Below, piece by piece: positions 1 to 8,695 of a stretch of 64,000 bases of DNA. Position 1 is the stretch's first letter; each line of letters opens with the position of its first letter. The DNA comes from Bacillota bacterium (GTDB lineage Bacteria; Bacillota; Clostridia; Lachnospirales; Lachnospiraceae), in NCBI GenBank assembly GCA_023411215.1, contig JAEYOY010000045.1:1-64000 (forward strand), in the 5' to 3' direction. The notes beneath the pieces were generated by a model. The model was given only the letters and a program-made list of their open reading frames with translations. It had not been told where the DNA came from and did not search any database. Made by a program: the position numbers and the translations under genes.

Positions 1-2
1 GA

Positions 3-143
3 CTGGCTGTCGTAAACTCATTTGGCTTTGACAACTTTGGACTTCAGCTTGCGCTTCTTGCAATCGGGGTTTTGGTTTATGTAGTACTGACCTTTGCGGC
101 ATTCAAACGTTCATGCGAAGACTTTGAGAAGATAGATCTATAG
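3..143 (+). CDS. C-terminal end of a membrane protein (partial, enters from the left edge)
   Basis: An open frame runs in from the window edge and ends at TAG 141-143. The 46 visible residues contain one hydrophobic segment of about 20 residues (LALLAIGVLVYVVLTFAAF) followed by a short charged tail. This is what the last membrane helix of an ABC-2-type or FtsX-type permease looks like, but the fragment is too short to assign a family. It ends 14 bases before the start of the XRE/AbrB regulator gene, so the two are probably co-transcribed. Many Firmicute regulators of this type sit next to small ABC transporter genes. Confidence 0.6.
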   Translation: MAVVNSFGFDNFGLQLALLAIGVLVYVVLTFAAFKRSCEDFEKIDL

Positions 144-157
144 ATAAGGAGAATGAA

Positions 158-592
158 ATGCTCAGTGATAATCTAATCATGCTAAGAAATATTCACGGTC
201 TCTCACAGGAGGAGGTGGCCGAGAAAATTGATATTTCCAGACAGGCTTATGCCAAGTGGGAATGCGGAAAGACCATTCCGGATATAGAAAAGTGCGGCAG
301 ATTGGCAGAGCTTTACGGAATTACTCTCGACAGCCTGATCAAGACCGAACAGTTAGAAGACGGCAGAGTTATCACTCCACCACCTAAGGGAAAGAACATC
401 TGGGGCTCAGTTACGATAAATGAGCGTGGACAGGTGGTTATACCAAAGGCCGCCCGCGAGCAATTTAACCTGGTTCCGGGACAGAGATTGATACTCCTAA
501 GCGAGGATGGCGAAGGCTACGCCCTGGTTCCGGCGGAGATATTTGAAAAGAAGATGGAAGAGATGACAAAGTTCGCTTCCGCTAAACTATAG
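158..592 (+). CDS. XRE-family regulator with C-terminal SpoVT/AbrB-like domain
   Basis: A 144-residue DNA-binding protein. Residues 1-60 form a classic XRE helix-turn-helix (LSQEEVAEKIDISRQAYAKWE). Residues about 82-128 form an AbrB/SpoVT-type swapped-hairpin domain (GSVTINERGQVVIPKAAR followed by PGQRLILL). Two different DNA-binding folds in one short chain is a known Firmicute arrangement, and the second may serve for dimerisation. AAGGAG at 146-151 sets the ATG start. The gene directly follows the end of a membrane protein gene, so it probably regulates that transporter. Its targets cannot be read from the sequence. Confidence 0.85.
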   Translation: MLSDNLIMLRNIHGLSQEEVAEKIDISRQAYAKWECGKTIPDIEKCGRLAELYGITLDSLIKTEQLEDGRVITPPPKGKNIWGSVTINERGQVVIPKAAREQFNLVPGQRLILLSEDGEGYALVPAEIFEKKMEEMTKFASAKL

Positions 593-720
593 AAGTTATA
601 AATTAGAATATAATTAATTAAGCTGTTGTGCGATTAAATTCCAGTTTGTTCGGTTAAGCAAAAGCTTATGAAAGTGAGAATTTCTACAAAGCAACTAATC
701 AATTATATTTTTATATGAAT

Positions 721-765
721 GCCTACTACAGAGCCAATTTGGCCACTGTAGTAGGCTTATTTTAT
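721..765 (+). terminator. Rho-independent terminator after the XRE/AbrB gene
   Basis: Perfect 11-base arms GCCTACTACAG (721-731) and CTGTAGTAGGC (746-756) enclose a smaller GCC/GGC pair, and a T-rich tail (TTATTTTAT) follows. It lies 128 bases past the stop of the XRE/AbrB gene, with nothing recognisable between them. Confidence 0.75.
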
Positions 766-798
766 ACTTGTAGAAGCTTATTCTGGTAGCCTGCCAAG

Positions 799-1020
799 TT
801 ACATATTTGATAGCTCGCCATAGACTTTACCCCAGTTCCTTAATGGCATAGTCCATTTCTTAGTAGCCTCGAATGTTGCCACATAAAGAGCTTTAAGTAA
901 GGCCTGTAAGCTTGGAAATACACTTCTCTGACGATTGAGTCTTCGGTACGAAGCATTAAGGCTCTCAATGGAATTGGTCGTGTAGATAACCTTGCGAACC
1001 TCTGAGGAGACAGACTTTTT
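799..1020 (-). pseudogene. IS256-family (mutator-type) transposase remnant, 3' end only
   Basis: On the minus strand, the frame ending at TAA 799-801 reads EVRKVIYTTNSIESLN, then ASYRRLNRQRSVFPSLQALL, and ends WGKVYGELSNM. This is the conserved C-terminal end of IS256-like transposases. Only about 70 codons remain. Similarity stops near 1015 without a start codon, so at least 300 N-terminal residues are missing, including the first two catalytic aspartates. A different frame over the same DNA (840-1028) is a shadow. No terminal inverted repeat was identified. This is a decayed insertion and not an active element. Confidence 0.85.
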
Positions 1021-1062
1021 TCACACACTCGGAGAAGTAATGTGGTTGAAATTATAATAATA

Positions 1063-1641
1063 TTAGTATTTCTCTTCTCCTGAAATTATAAAATCCGACC
1101 TATCTCCCGGCTTCTGCTCTTGAAGATATTTATCCTCTCCTATCATCCAATTCTTCCAGAAATCAAGAGCATTATCACCATCTCTCTCTAATCCTCTCTT
1201 CAAACGAAGTTCTCTATTACATTCTACAAATATCTTAATATCAAACAAATTATGCAACTGGTCACTTAAAGAGTAAACTCCTTCAACTATAATTAATCCA
1301 TTTGGTTCTATTGTGTGCCATTCTGCCAATTTATCCACTTCCCAATCATATCTTTGATACCTTGCTTCCAATCCATTCATAATAGGAATAATGATATTCT
1401 GTTTAAGTCTCATGATATCATAATCTGCTCCTGATTCTTTTTCCCTTATTTCCAGTTGTGATCTTTCATTAGATGGTTTGTAGAAATTATCCATATGTAT
1501 TATCTGACCACCGACATTCCTTGAAACAATCTGCTCTGCCAAGGTACTCTTTCCTGAGCCACCGCACCCATCTATAGCAACTAAGCAAAATGACTTTACT
1601 GAAATAGTTTCTTTGATCTTATTTATAATTTTATTTATCAT
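1063..1641 (-). CDS. Uridine kinase-like P-loop kinase
   Basis: A 192-residue protein of the uridine kinase/phosphoribulokinase P-loop superfamily. The Walker A motif GCGGSGKS is at residues 25-32, and HMDNFY (about 49-54) is where uridine kinases carry the catalytic Asp. An LIIVEGVYSL strand follows near 115-125 as the Walker B region, then an Arg-rich lid (RELRLKRGLERD). Such proteins phosphorylate nucleosides or similar small alcohols in the cytosol; the exact substrate is not evident. GGGAGG lies 7 bases before the ATG. It is a single gene flanked by the IS256 remnant and a long repeat-rich gap. Confidence 0.8.
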   Translation of the reverse strand: MINKIINKIKETISVKSFCLVAIDGCGGSGKSTLAEQIVSRNVGGQIIHMDNFYKPSNERSQLEIREKESGADYDIMRLKQNIIIPIMNGLEARYQRYDWEVDKLAEWHTIEPNGLIIVEGVYSLSDQLHNLFDIKIFVECNRELRLKRGLERDGDNALDFWKNWMIGEDKYLQEQKPGDRSDFIISGEEKY

Positions 1642-2389
1642 CTTCTAACCTCCCTGGATCACTATAGTAAACCTTTGCAAACAATAAGTGTGATAATAAT
1701 ACTATACATTACCTATCTGCTTAATTTCAATATCTTTGTCTAATAGATCTTAATTATTTAAAAAATAATTATAATTCACGTATATAATTTTCTCTTTGGA
1801 ACATAATAAATATCAGATACGACGTATGAACTTAACTTGCATGATGGCATAGACTTTATACGAATAAGTGATCAGTCGTATCTAAAAAAAGAATATAGAA
1901 GCTTATAGTTTAGTCTCAGAATTATAAGCAGCAATGTGTTCTTGTAGAGTTGGGAGATGGTAGCTTTTGGACAGTTATAAAAATAATTTGTTATTAGTAA
2001 GATCTCACTATCGAATTGAATATTTGCACTAAAACAGAAAATTGAGACACCAGTTAGTAGAAGCAGGGATTTAATTATTCCTGCTTCTATTAATTCATGA
2101 CACAATAAAAGATTGCGAAGCGAGCTTTCTATTGTATATACGAATAAGCAGATTAGCAGCTCGAATACTTCGTATTCCTCGTAACCATAGGTTACGATGC
2201 TCGCGTTGCACTTATCCATAAAAATAAGTACATTTATTCAGGCAAGCTTGATAAATTAATGTTAAGCGAATAAGCAGATTAGCAGCTCGAATACTTCGTA
2301 TTCAAGCTCGCGTTGCACTTATCCATAAAAATAAGTACATTTATTCAAGCAAGCTTGATAAATGTACTCATTTTTATGGACTAATCTGC
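1642..2389. other. Gene-free, palindrome-rich stretch
   Basis: No convincing gene is present. The stretch holds a long-range inverted pair AGATACGAC/GTCGTATCT (1815-1823 and 1874-1882), a perfect 10-base hairpin TAGAAGCAGG/CCTGCTTCTA (2058-2089), and two direct copies of a repeat, the second of which is a complete nested palindrome (described separately). A minus-strand open frame of 115 codons at 1872-2219 runs straight through these repeats and has no ribosome binding site, so it is not called. Confidence 0.6.
2058..2089. terminator. Perfect hairpin, possible terminator
   Basis: The arms TAGAAGCAGG (2058-2067) and CCTGCTTCTA (2080-2089) enclose a 12-base AT-rich loop. The flanks are moderately AT-rich without a clear T run on either side, so it may be a terminator or a degenerate mobile-element end. 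Confidence 0.4.
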
Positions 2390-2397
2390 TTATTCGC
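2143..2397. repeat. Duplicated element; second copy is a nested perfect palindrome
   Basis: The motif CGAATAAGCAGATTAG, followed by CAGCTCGAATACTTCGTATT, occurs at about 2143 and again at 2267. Each copy leads into TCCATAAAAATAAGTACATT and TTCA(G/A)GCAAGCTTG. The second copy closes on itself. Its outer arms of 17 bases (2266-2282 and 2381-2397) are perfect inverted repeats. An inner pair, TCCATAAAAATAAGTACATT (2322-2341) and its near-perfect complement (2361-2380), encloses a further CAAGC/GCTTG. The structure resembles a MITE-like or REP-like element. Its right outer arm supplies the stop codon of the MscS-family gene (TAA at 2390-2392). Confidence 0.7.
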
Positions 2398-3613
2398 GCA
2401 TGTCGTAGCCGGTTGGGCTCTGGAAGATTCGAAGTTCGAACTCTCCTGCTATTGCAAATATATGATCAAAGATATCGGATTGAATCCGCTCAAAATTCTC
2501 GAACTTTGTCTCATCGGTAAAAGCATAGATCTCCAAGGGTAAACCGTTCTCTCCTTGGGGCAATTGCCGAACCAACTGGGTCAATCCCTTATGAAGCTTG
2601 GGATTATCCCTAAGATAATTCTCAATGTATACACGAAAGGTACCGATATTGGTCAGCCTCTTTTTATTAAAATCCAATTCGCTGTCCGCATCGTATTTCT
2701 TATTATAACTATTTAATTCATTCTCTTTCTCTATAATATATTCCTTGAGATAATTAATCTTTTTAAATTTATCAATCATTTCCGGAGTGCAGAAACGGAT
2801 GCTGGTAACATCAATTATAACAGAACGTTTGATACGACGACCACCAAATTCAGTCATACCTCTCCAGTTTTTGAAGGCATCCGAGACTAAGGAATAGGCT
2901 GGCAGCGTTACAATTGTCTTATCAAAATTCTGAACCTTTACCGTATTTAAGGTGATATCAACCACATCTCCATCAGCACCGAATTTCGGCATTTCAATCC
3001 AATCTCCAATCCGCAGCATATCATTGGAGGTCAGCTGTAATCCTGCAATAAATCCAAGGATGGAATCCTTAAATACAAAAGAGAAAACAGCGGCTAAGGC
3101 ACCTATCCCTCCTAACATTAACAGTGGATTCTGATCCAGAACGATCCCGATTACCACGATCCCGTCTATGATATAAAATACAATTTTTACGACCTGTAAT
3201 AATCCTTTTATTGGTCTAATTTTAGAGATCGGATAATTGCGGTAAATGTCATCAATCGAATTTAGTAGTGCACTTACAACAAAAAGTATTACGACCGATA
3301 TATAGATTGCACAGCCTCTTCCGATATAGGAGGATAACATTCCAAAAGCAGGTGCAAATAAATACACAATAATTCCGGGTAACAAATTGGCCATATGACC
3401 GAATACCTTCCGTTCTAACAGGATATTATCCCATAGATGCCTATTTCGATAGATTAATTTCGCCAACAACCTTAAAACTATTTTTTTTACGATGATATTT
3501 ACCATAATGCATGTTAAAATAATAATGAGGATTAATATCCCATACGAAATATAATCAATCATTCCTTCTCTCATACCATAACTCTGCAATATTTCACTAA
3601 TACTTTTGGACAC
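2390..3613 (-). CDS. MscS-family mechanosensitive ion channel (YbdG-like)
   Basis: A 407-residue membrane protein that should open under membrane tension and release solutes after osmotic downshock. Four to five hydrophobic segments lie in residues 20-180. The pore-lining helix and start of the MscS core are visible at LLMLGGIGALAAVFSFVF and KDSILGFIAGLQL (about 164-194), followed by the beta domain RIGDWIEMPKFGADGDVVDI with TVKVQNFDKTIVTLP. The long cytoplasmic C-terminus, with an insert rich in charged residues around 285-320, is like E. coli YbdG/YnaI-type members rather than the small MscS. The start is GTG at 3613. A promoter is visible upstream. The 3' end lies inside the palindromic element at 2266-2397. 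Confidence 0.88.
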   Translation of the reverse strand: MSKSISEILQSYGMREGMIDYISYGILILIIILTCIMVNIIVKKIVLRLLAKLIYRNRHLWDNILLERKVFGHMANLLPGIIVYLFAPAFGMLSSYIGRGCAIYISVVILFVVSALLNSIDDIYRNYPISKIRPIKGLLQVVKIVFYIIDGIVVIGIVLDQNPLLMLGGIGALAAVFSFVFKDSILGFIAGLQLTSNDMLRIGDWIEMPKFGADGDVVDITLNTVKVQNFDKTIVTLPAYSLVSDAFKNWRGMTEFGGRRIKRSVIIDVTSIRFCTPEMIDKFKKINYLKEYIIEKENELNSYNKKYDADSELDFNKKRLTNIGTFRVYIENYLRDNPKLHKGLTQLVRQLPQGENGLPLEIYAFTDETKFENFERIQSDIFDHIFAIAGEFELRIFQSPTGYDMRE

Positions 3614-3650
3614 TGCTTTTATCCATCCTCTCTTACGATTGATCTCCTAT

Positions 3651-3679
3651 ATTTTACTATTCTTTATCTACAGTGTCAA
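3651..3679 (-). promoter_or_regulatory. Promoter for the MscS-family gene
   Basis: On the minus strand, TTGACA (3674-3679) is followed after 17 bases by TAAAAT (3651-3656), close to sigma-A consensus. It lies 38 bases upstream of the GTG start. Confidence 0.65.
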
Positions 3680-3870
3680 ACATTAGTAGACCTAAGTAAT
3701 GTCTTATTAATGTATCAATATTTTACAATTCTAATACTTTTCTAATGCTAAATCTTAGTTGACATGGTATAATTATCCTACTATTTTTACTGTAAATCTA
3801 TGCTTCGTAGCATAAAGTACCTTTTATTAGGAACTATAATGAATGCATGATGAATGAAAGAGGTGTTACT

Positions 3871-6525
3871 ATGTGGTTTTCGAAATCATCGAATGAAGTG
3901 CTGAAGGAATTTGGCGTTAATCCCTCCGTTGGACTATCGGAAGCAGAAGCAAAGGTACGTTTAGAAAAATACGGCATGAACAAGCTGAAAGGAAAAGCAA
4001 AGAAAAGTATAGTTTCCTTATTTCTTTCACAGTTAAAAGATATGTTAATCTATGTCCTGTTGGCAGCTGCAGTAATTACATTGATTATTGGGGAAATTGC
4101 TGATTCCGTTATTATTTTACTGGTAATTGTTCTCAATGCCGTTATTGGTGTAATACAAGAATACAAGGCTGAAAAAGCAGTGGAAGCACTTCAGAAGATG
4201 ACTACTCCGAAGTCGGTTGTCAGACGCGACGGTGTAATAAAGGAGATCAATTCGGAAGAGGTAGTACCAGGTGATATTATTATACTGGATGCCGGAAGAT
4301 TTGTATCAGCCGACCTTCGATTAATTGAAAGTGCTAATCTACAGATTGAGGAATCTGCGCTGACAGGCGAGTCCGTACCCACCTCAAAGAATGCGAATGC
4401 CCTGTTTGAGGATCCGAAGACACCGGTTGGTGATAAGGCAAACATGGCCTTTCTCTCCACTCTTGTTACCTACGGACGTGGCGAAGGTGTTGTTGTTGCT
4501 ACCGCAATGGATACAGAAATCGGTATGATTGCAAAAATACTTGAGTCTGACAATGAAGAGATGACTCCTCTTCAAAAGCGTCTGGATGAGCTTGGAAGAA
4601 TACTTGGTTTCCTTGCCATCGGTATCTGTGCCTTGATCTTTGTCATTGCACTAATTCAAAAGCGTGATTTATTTGAGATGTTCTTAACAGCAATCAGCTT
4701 AGCGGTTGCCGCAATCCCTGAGGGTCTGGCAGCGATTGTAGCCATAGTACTAGCTCTTGGTGTTACCAGAATGTCGAAGATTAATGCCATTGTCAAAAAG
4801 CTGCCTGCTGTAGAGACCTTAGGTTCTGTTAATATTATCTGCTCCGATAAGACAGGTACCTTAACACAGAATAAGATGACCGTGGTAAAACAATACACAT
4901 CCGGAAAACTTACCGAGGTATCTCAGACTGAGATCAATCAGACTGCTACTTCGGATGAGAAGGAATTAATCCGTTCATTCGTTCTATGCTCTGATGCAAC
5001 CTATGAGAATGGTCAGGGAACCGGCGATCCTACCGAAATCGCTCTGATTATTTTGGGCGATAAATATGGCTTGGGTCGTTCTGATTTGAACAGCAAACAC
5101 AAAAGAGTTTCGGAAAATCCCTTTGATTCTGATCGTAAGCTGATGTCTACTCTTAATGTGGAGGGCAACGGCTACCGGGTTCATACCAAGGGCGCGATCG
5201 ATCATATTCTAAAACTATCTACTACTGCTCTTGTGAACGGACAGGTGGTTCCTCTTACTCCTGAATTAAAGGCTGATTATTTAAAAATCACTGAGGATAT
5301 GTCAGACAATGCACTTCGTGTGCTTGGTGTAGCATATAAGAATACAACAGCTGTTATCTCTCCCGAGGAGATGGAGAAGGACCTTACCATCATCGGTCTG
5401 GTAGGTATGATTGATCCTCCTAGACTTGAGGTTAAGGCTTCTATTTCAGAAGCAAAACGTGCAGGTATCCGTCCGATTATGATTACCGGCGATCATAAGA
5501 ATACTGCAGTTGCAATTGCCAAAGAATTAGGAATTGCAGAGTCCATTGAGCAAAGCTTAACTGGAGCAGAGATCGATGACTTATCGGAGGAAGCCTTTGC
5601 TGCTAATATTAATAACTATCGCGTATTTGCCCGTGTATCACCGGAACACAAGGTTAAGATTGTCAGAGCCTTCAAGGCGCATGGCAATATTGTATCCATG
5701 ACCGGCGACGGTGTAAATGACGCTCCTTCTCTCAAATTCGCTGACATCGGTGTTGCTATGGGCATCACGGGTACCGATGTTGCAAAGGGTGCCAGTGATA
5801 TGATTTTAACGGACGATAACTTCACTACAATTGTTCATGCAATTGAAGAAGGAAGAAATATCTACAATAATATTAAGAAGTCAGTTATCTTCCTCTTATC
5901 CTGTAATTTAGGTGAGGTAATTGCAATCTTTATATCCATCCTCTTAAATTGGCCGGTACCTTTGATTGCGACTCAGATCCTTTGGGTTAACTTAATTACA
6001 GATTCCCTTCCGGCGATTGCATTAGGTATTGATCCCGGTGATAAAGATGTTATGAAGCAGCAGCCGAGGAATCCGAAGGAAAGCTTTTTTGCCAGAGGTG
6101 CAGGCCTTAGAGCTGTTATCGGTGGTTCACTCATCGGTCTCCTTACACTGATCGCCTTCTATTACGGTCTGTGGGAACATGGCTATGTTCTGGGTGACGG
6201 AGCCGTTCCCGAGGAAGGTCTCACCTATGCAAGAACAATGGCTTTCGTGGTACTTGCAGCCTCTCAGCTGTTTTATTCCTTATCAATTAGAAACTCCAGT
6301 AAGTCCATCTTCAAGATTGGTTTATTCTCAAACAAGTTTTTGGTTGGAGCAATTATTGTAGGTATTTTATTACAGCTGGTTGTAATATCAATTCCCGTCC
6401 TTGCAAATGCCTTTGGCGTTCATAATCTTACACTTCAGGATTGGGGACTTGTAATCGGCTTCTCATTGGTACCTTTTGTGGTTAATGAGATACTTAAAAT
6501 CTTACTCAAAAATAACGAAAAATAA
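3871..6525 (+). CDS. Calcium-type cation-transporting P-type ATPase (P2A)
   Basis: An ATP-driven membrane pump, probably exporting Ca2+ from the cytosol. With the start at 3871 it has 884 residues, normal for PMR1/SERCA-like bacterial pumps. An N-terminal cation ATPase domain opens the chain. The actuator loop ESALTGESVP is followed by helix 4 with PEGLAAIV, the phosphorylation motif CSDKTGTLT (Asp about 326), the hinge motif MTGDGVNDAPSL, and a helix 5-6 region LGEVIAIF with NLITDSLPAIALG that carries ion-site residues of type IIA pumps. AGAGGTG five bases before ATG 3871 decides that start; in-frame ATGs at 3847 and 3850 have no such site. msrA follows after 41 bases and is probably co-transcribed. 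Confidence 0.9.
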   Translation: MWFSKSSNEVLKEFGVNPSVGLSEAEAKVRLEKYGMNKLKGKAKKSIVSLFLSQLKDMLIYVLLAAAVITLIIGEIADSVIILLVIVLNAVIGVIQEYKAEKAVEALQKMTTPKSVVRRDGVIKEINSEEVVPGDIIILDAGRFVSADLRLIESANLQIEESALTGESVPTSKNANALFEDPKTPVGDKANMAFLSTLVTYGRGEGVVVATAMDTEIGMIAKILESDNEEMTPLQKRLDELGRILGFLAIGICALIFVIALIQKRDLFEMFLTAISLAVAAIPEGLAAIVAIVLALGVTRMSKINAIVKKLPAVETLGSVNIICSDKTGTLTQNKMTVVKQYTSGKLTEVSQTEINQTATSDEKELIRSFVLCSDATYENGQGTGDPTEIALIILGDKYGLGRSDLNSKHKRVSENPFDSDRKLMSTLNVEGNGYRVHTKGAIDHILKLSTTALVNGQVVPLTPELKADYLKITEDMSDNALRVLGVAYKNTTAVISPEEMEKDLTIIGLVGMIDPPRLEVKASISEAKRAGIRPIMITGDHKNTAVAIAKELGIAESIEQSLTGAEIDDLSEEAFAANINNYRVFARVSPEHKVKIVRAFKAHGNIVSMTGDGVNDAPSLKFADIGVAMGITGTDVAKGASDMILTDDNFTTIVHAIEEGRNIYNNIKKSVIFLLSCNLGEVIAIFISILLNWPVPLIATQILWVNLITDSLPAIALGIDPGDKDVMKQQPRNPKESFFARGAGLRAVIGGSLIGLLTLIAFYYGLWEHGYVLGDGAVPEEGLTYARTMAFVVLAASQLFYSLSIRNSSKSIFKIGLFSNKFLVGAIIVGILLQLVVISIPVLANAFGVHNLTLQDWGLVIGFSLVPFVVNEILKILLKNNEK

Positions 6526-6566
6526 GAAAAGTAACCAAAAGAAAAAGTCATTTAAGGAGATTTCAT

Positions 6567-7097
6567 ATGTCAACAGAAACTAATTTAAAAGAAATTTATC
6601 TCGCAGGAGGTTGCTTCTGGGGGACGGAAAAATATTTATCTAATATCAATGGAATTGTAAAGACAGACGTTGGTTATGCCAATGGTAATACTGAGAATCC
6701 TACTTATCAACAGGTATGTCATAATAACACGGGCCATGCGGAGACAGTTCGTGTGTTCTATGATCCGAAGATAGTACGCTTGGAGTTTATTCTGACTCTA
6801 TATTATGATGTTATTGATCCTACCTCTTTCAATCGCCAAGGCGGAGATATCGGCTCTCAGTATCGTACCGGAATCTATTATGTAGATGATCAGGATCTTC
6901 CTGCCATTCAAGCGTCGATTAAGGAGCTTCAGACTCATTATGAGAAGCCAATAGCCATTGAGGTATTGCCCCTTAGTAATTACTATATAGCAGAGGAATA
7001 TCATCAGAAATATCTGGATAAGAATCCCAGTGGTTATTGCCATATCCGTCGTGAAAAATTCGATCAGGCAAAGCTGGCTAAGGATGATATGCTTTAG
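6567..7097 (+). CDS. msrA: Peptide methionine sulfoxide reductase MsrA
   Basis: Reduces the S-epimer of methionine sulfoxide in proteins and free methionine, a repair function in the cytosol. The active-site motif GGCFWG places the catalytic Cys at residue 16. GYANG, the GHAET motif and DPTSFNRQGGDIGSQYR are the other family signatures, and a candidate resolving Cys is near residue 158. At 176 residues it is a stand-alone MsrA without a fused MsrB domain. AAGGAG lies seven bases before the ATG. It sits directly behind the calcium pump gene, suggesting a shared stress-response transcript. Confidence 0.95.
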   Translation: MSTETNLKEIYLAGGCFWGTEKYLSNINGIVKTDVGYANGNTENPTYQQVCHNNTGHAETVRVFYDPKIVRLEFILTLYYDVIDPTSFNRQGGDIGSQYRTGIYYVDDQDLPAIQASIKELQTHYEKPIAIEVLPLSNYYIAEEYHQKYLDKNPSGYCHIRREKFDQAKLAKDDML

Positions 7098-7218
7098 AAG
7101 ATGGTCTAGATAAAGTGATTCCTCCATCTTAGAATTATGGAATTGCCGTGTCATAATAAAGAATTAGTGGAAGGAAAGGACAACACGCACCTCATACTGG
7201 ATAACCTCTTGAAAATGC

Positions 7219-8451
7219 TTATCCAGCATGGGACGTATGTTGTCCGATATCCATTGCACGTGCTAAAGTACGATAACTTTTGATAAGATCCTCTTTATCT
7301 GCTATTTTCTTTATTCCGTCTCTTCCTTCGGTATATCGATCTGATACATTGCTCTGTTCACTTACTATCATCGAAGGACGATAGGTATATCCAAGCTCCT
7401 CATAAAATGACCGGTACATTGTAATACCCTGAGCAAAGGGAGTTCGGTATATCGCATCTATATGGGAGGTAATCCATCTCTCCTCACCATAGATATGCCA
7501 GGATATCTCATCACCAACCTTTACTCCAAGATTCTCGGCCATCTTATAACTGATTGAGATTCGGTCCTCAGGAAGTGTAATGATATTGCGCTTTTCATCA
7601 ACAAATTGAATCAGACCTGTTTTCTCTTCTATCACCATGATCTCTCCACTCTTCTTCTTACCCTTCACGCGAAGTTCAACCTTACCCTCATATACGCCTT
7701 CACCATGGCTTTCTTGCTTTATCTTATCAATCTGCTCTTCTGTAATGGTATCCATGAGATCAAGCTGTGTCTCATAGTGGTTGATAACCTCATAATTCCA
7801 GGTTACGATATTATCCATAGTATCCTGTAATCCAAAGCCACAGATCAATAAGGCTGAGCACCCCAAGATGCCTACAATGGCCATAGAGGATCTTCCTTTA
7901 CAACGGATTACATCACGAAGGTTCCACTGGGAGTGAAAGCTTAAATGTGTCCAAAGCCGGGTACGATCAAGTATACTGTGCTTTATTGATTTCGGAGCCT
8001 TCGGTCTCAGACACTGTGCCGGTGTATCGTTAAGTACATTTTTACAGGTTAAATTTACGTGCTCCTGCAAACCAACCGAGGCTAATACTTTGACCGGATC
8101 CATCGAATTTCTGGTTACTTCTTTGGTTAAGGTGACATTCTCTAGCGCAGTCAATGTAGGAATCAGATTATAGAACTGAAATACAAATCCTACCTTGGTT
8201 GCACGATATTCGGTTAATTCATCGTCTTTGTAGTTAGTGATATTCTTTCCGTTAATCAAGATATCCCCTGAGGACGCATAATCCATTCCCCCCAAAAGAT
8301 TGAGTAACGTAGATTTACCGGCACCGCTGGGTCCTAGAATAACAACAAATTCCCCCTCACGAATCTCGAAATTAATATGGTCTACTGCTAAAAGCTTAGT
8401 CTCACCTAATACATACTCTTTCGTCACATTCTTAAATTCAATAATATTCAT
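7219..8451 (-). pseudogene. Deleted, in-frame fused remnant of a MacB-type ABC transporter
   Basis: A single 410-codon open frame that joins two incompatible pieces. Residues 1-133 are the first half of a LolD/MacB-type ATPase, with Walker A GPSGAGKST at 40-48 and a Q-loop VFQFYNLIPTL near 90-100. The chain then lacks the LSGGQ signature, Walker B and H-loop. From about residue 140 it continues as the middle of an FtsX/MacB-type permease: a cytoplasmic stretch, one membrane helix (MAIVGILGCSALLICGFGL) and a periplasmic-type beta-rich region. The remaining permease helices are absent. The likely deletion point is near 8045-8055. It cannot be an active ATPase. The original operon was probably controlled by the divergent TetR gene. 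A sequencing or assembly artefact is possible but unlikely, as both halves stay in frame. Confidence 0.8.
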
Positions 8452-8537
8452 ACAATCTCCCGCCTTTCCGTTTCATTATGATTTCCCCTGAAGTTAAACC
8501 TTTACTAATTCTTATAACCCGAACTATACAATCTGAA

Positions 8538-8617
8538 TGTGAATGTTTTTTCATGTTTTACCAATTATATAATATCATATTATGTATGTCAATAACATAT
8601 GTGAATATTATTTCACA
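8538..8617. promoter_or_regulatory. Pair of TetR-type operator candidates
   Basis: TGTGAA-N6-TTCACA at 8600-8617 is a perfect inverted repeat in its half-sites. TGTGAA-N6-TTCATG at 8538-8555 is a near copy. Both lie between the divergent ABC remnant and the TetR gene, where autoregulatory operators of this family are usually found. Confidence 0.55.
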
Positions 8618-8695
8618 TTTACATTTTTATCTCATGAGGTTGACGAAATCGATTTTCATTATTATAATCAAATATAGATTAAAGGAGGCGTTTAC

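Noticed and set aside
840..1028. Minus-strand 62-codon open frame
   Set aside because: It is a shifted frame over the IS256 transposase remnant. The frame ending at 799 reads the conserved transposase C-terminus.
1872..2219. Minus-strand open frame of 115 codons
   Set aside because: It runs through the hairpin and direct-repeat DNA, begins inside a repeat copy, has no ribosome binding site, and resembles nothing known. It is probably an open frame by chance in AT-rich DNA.
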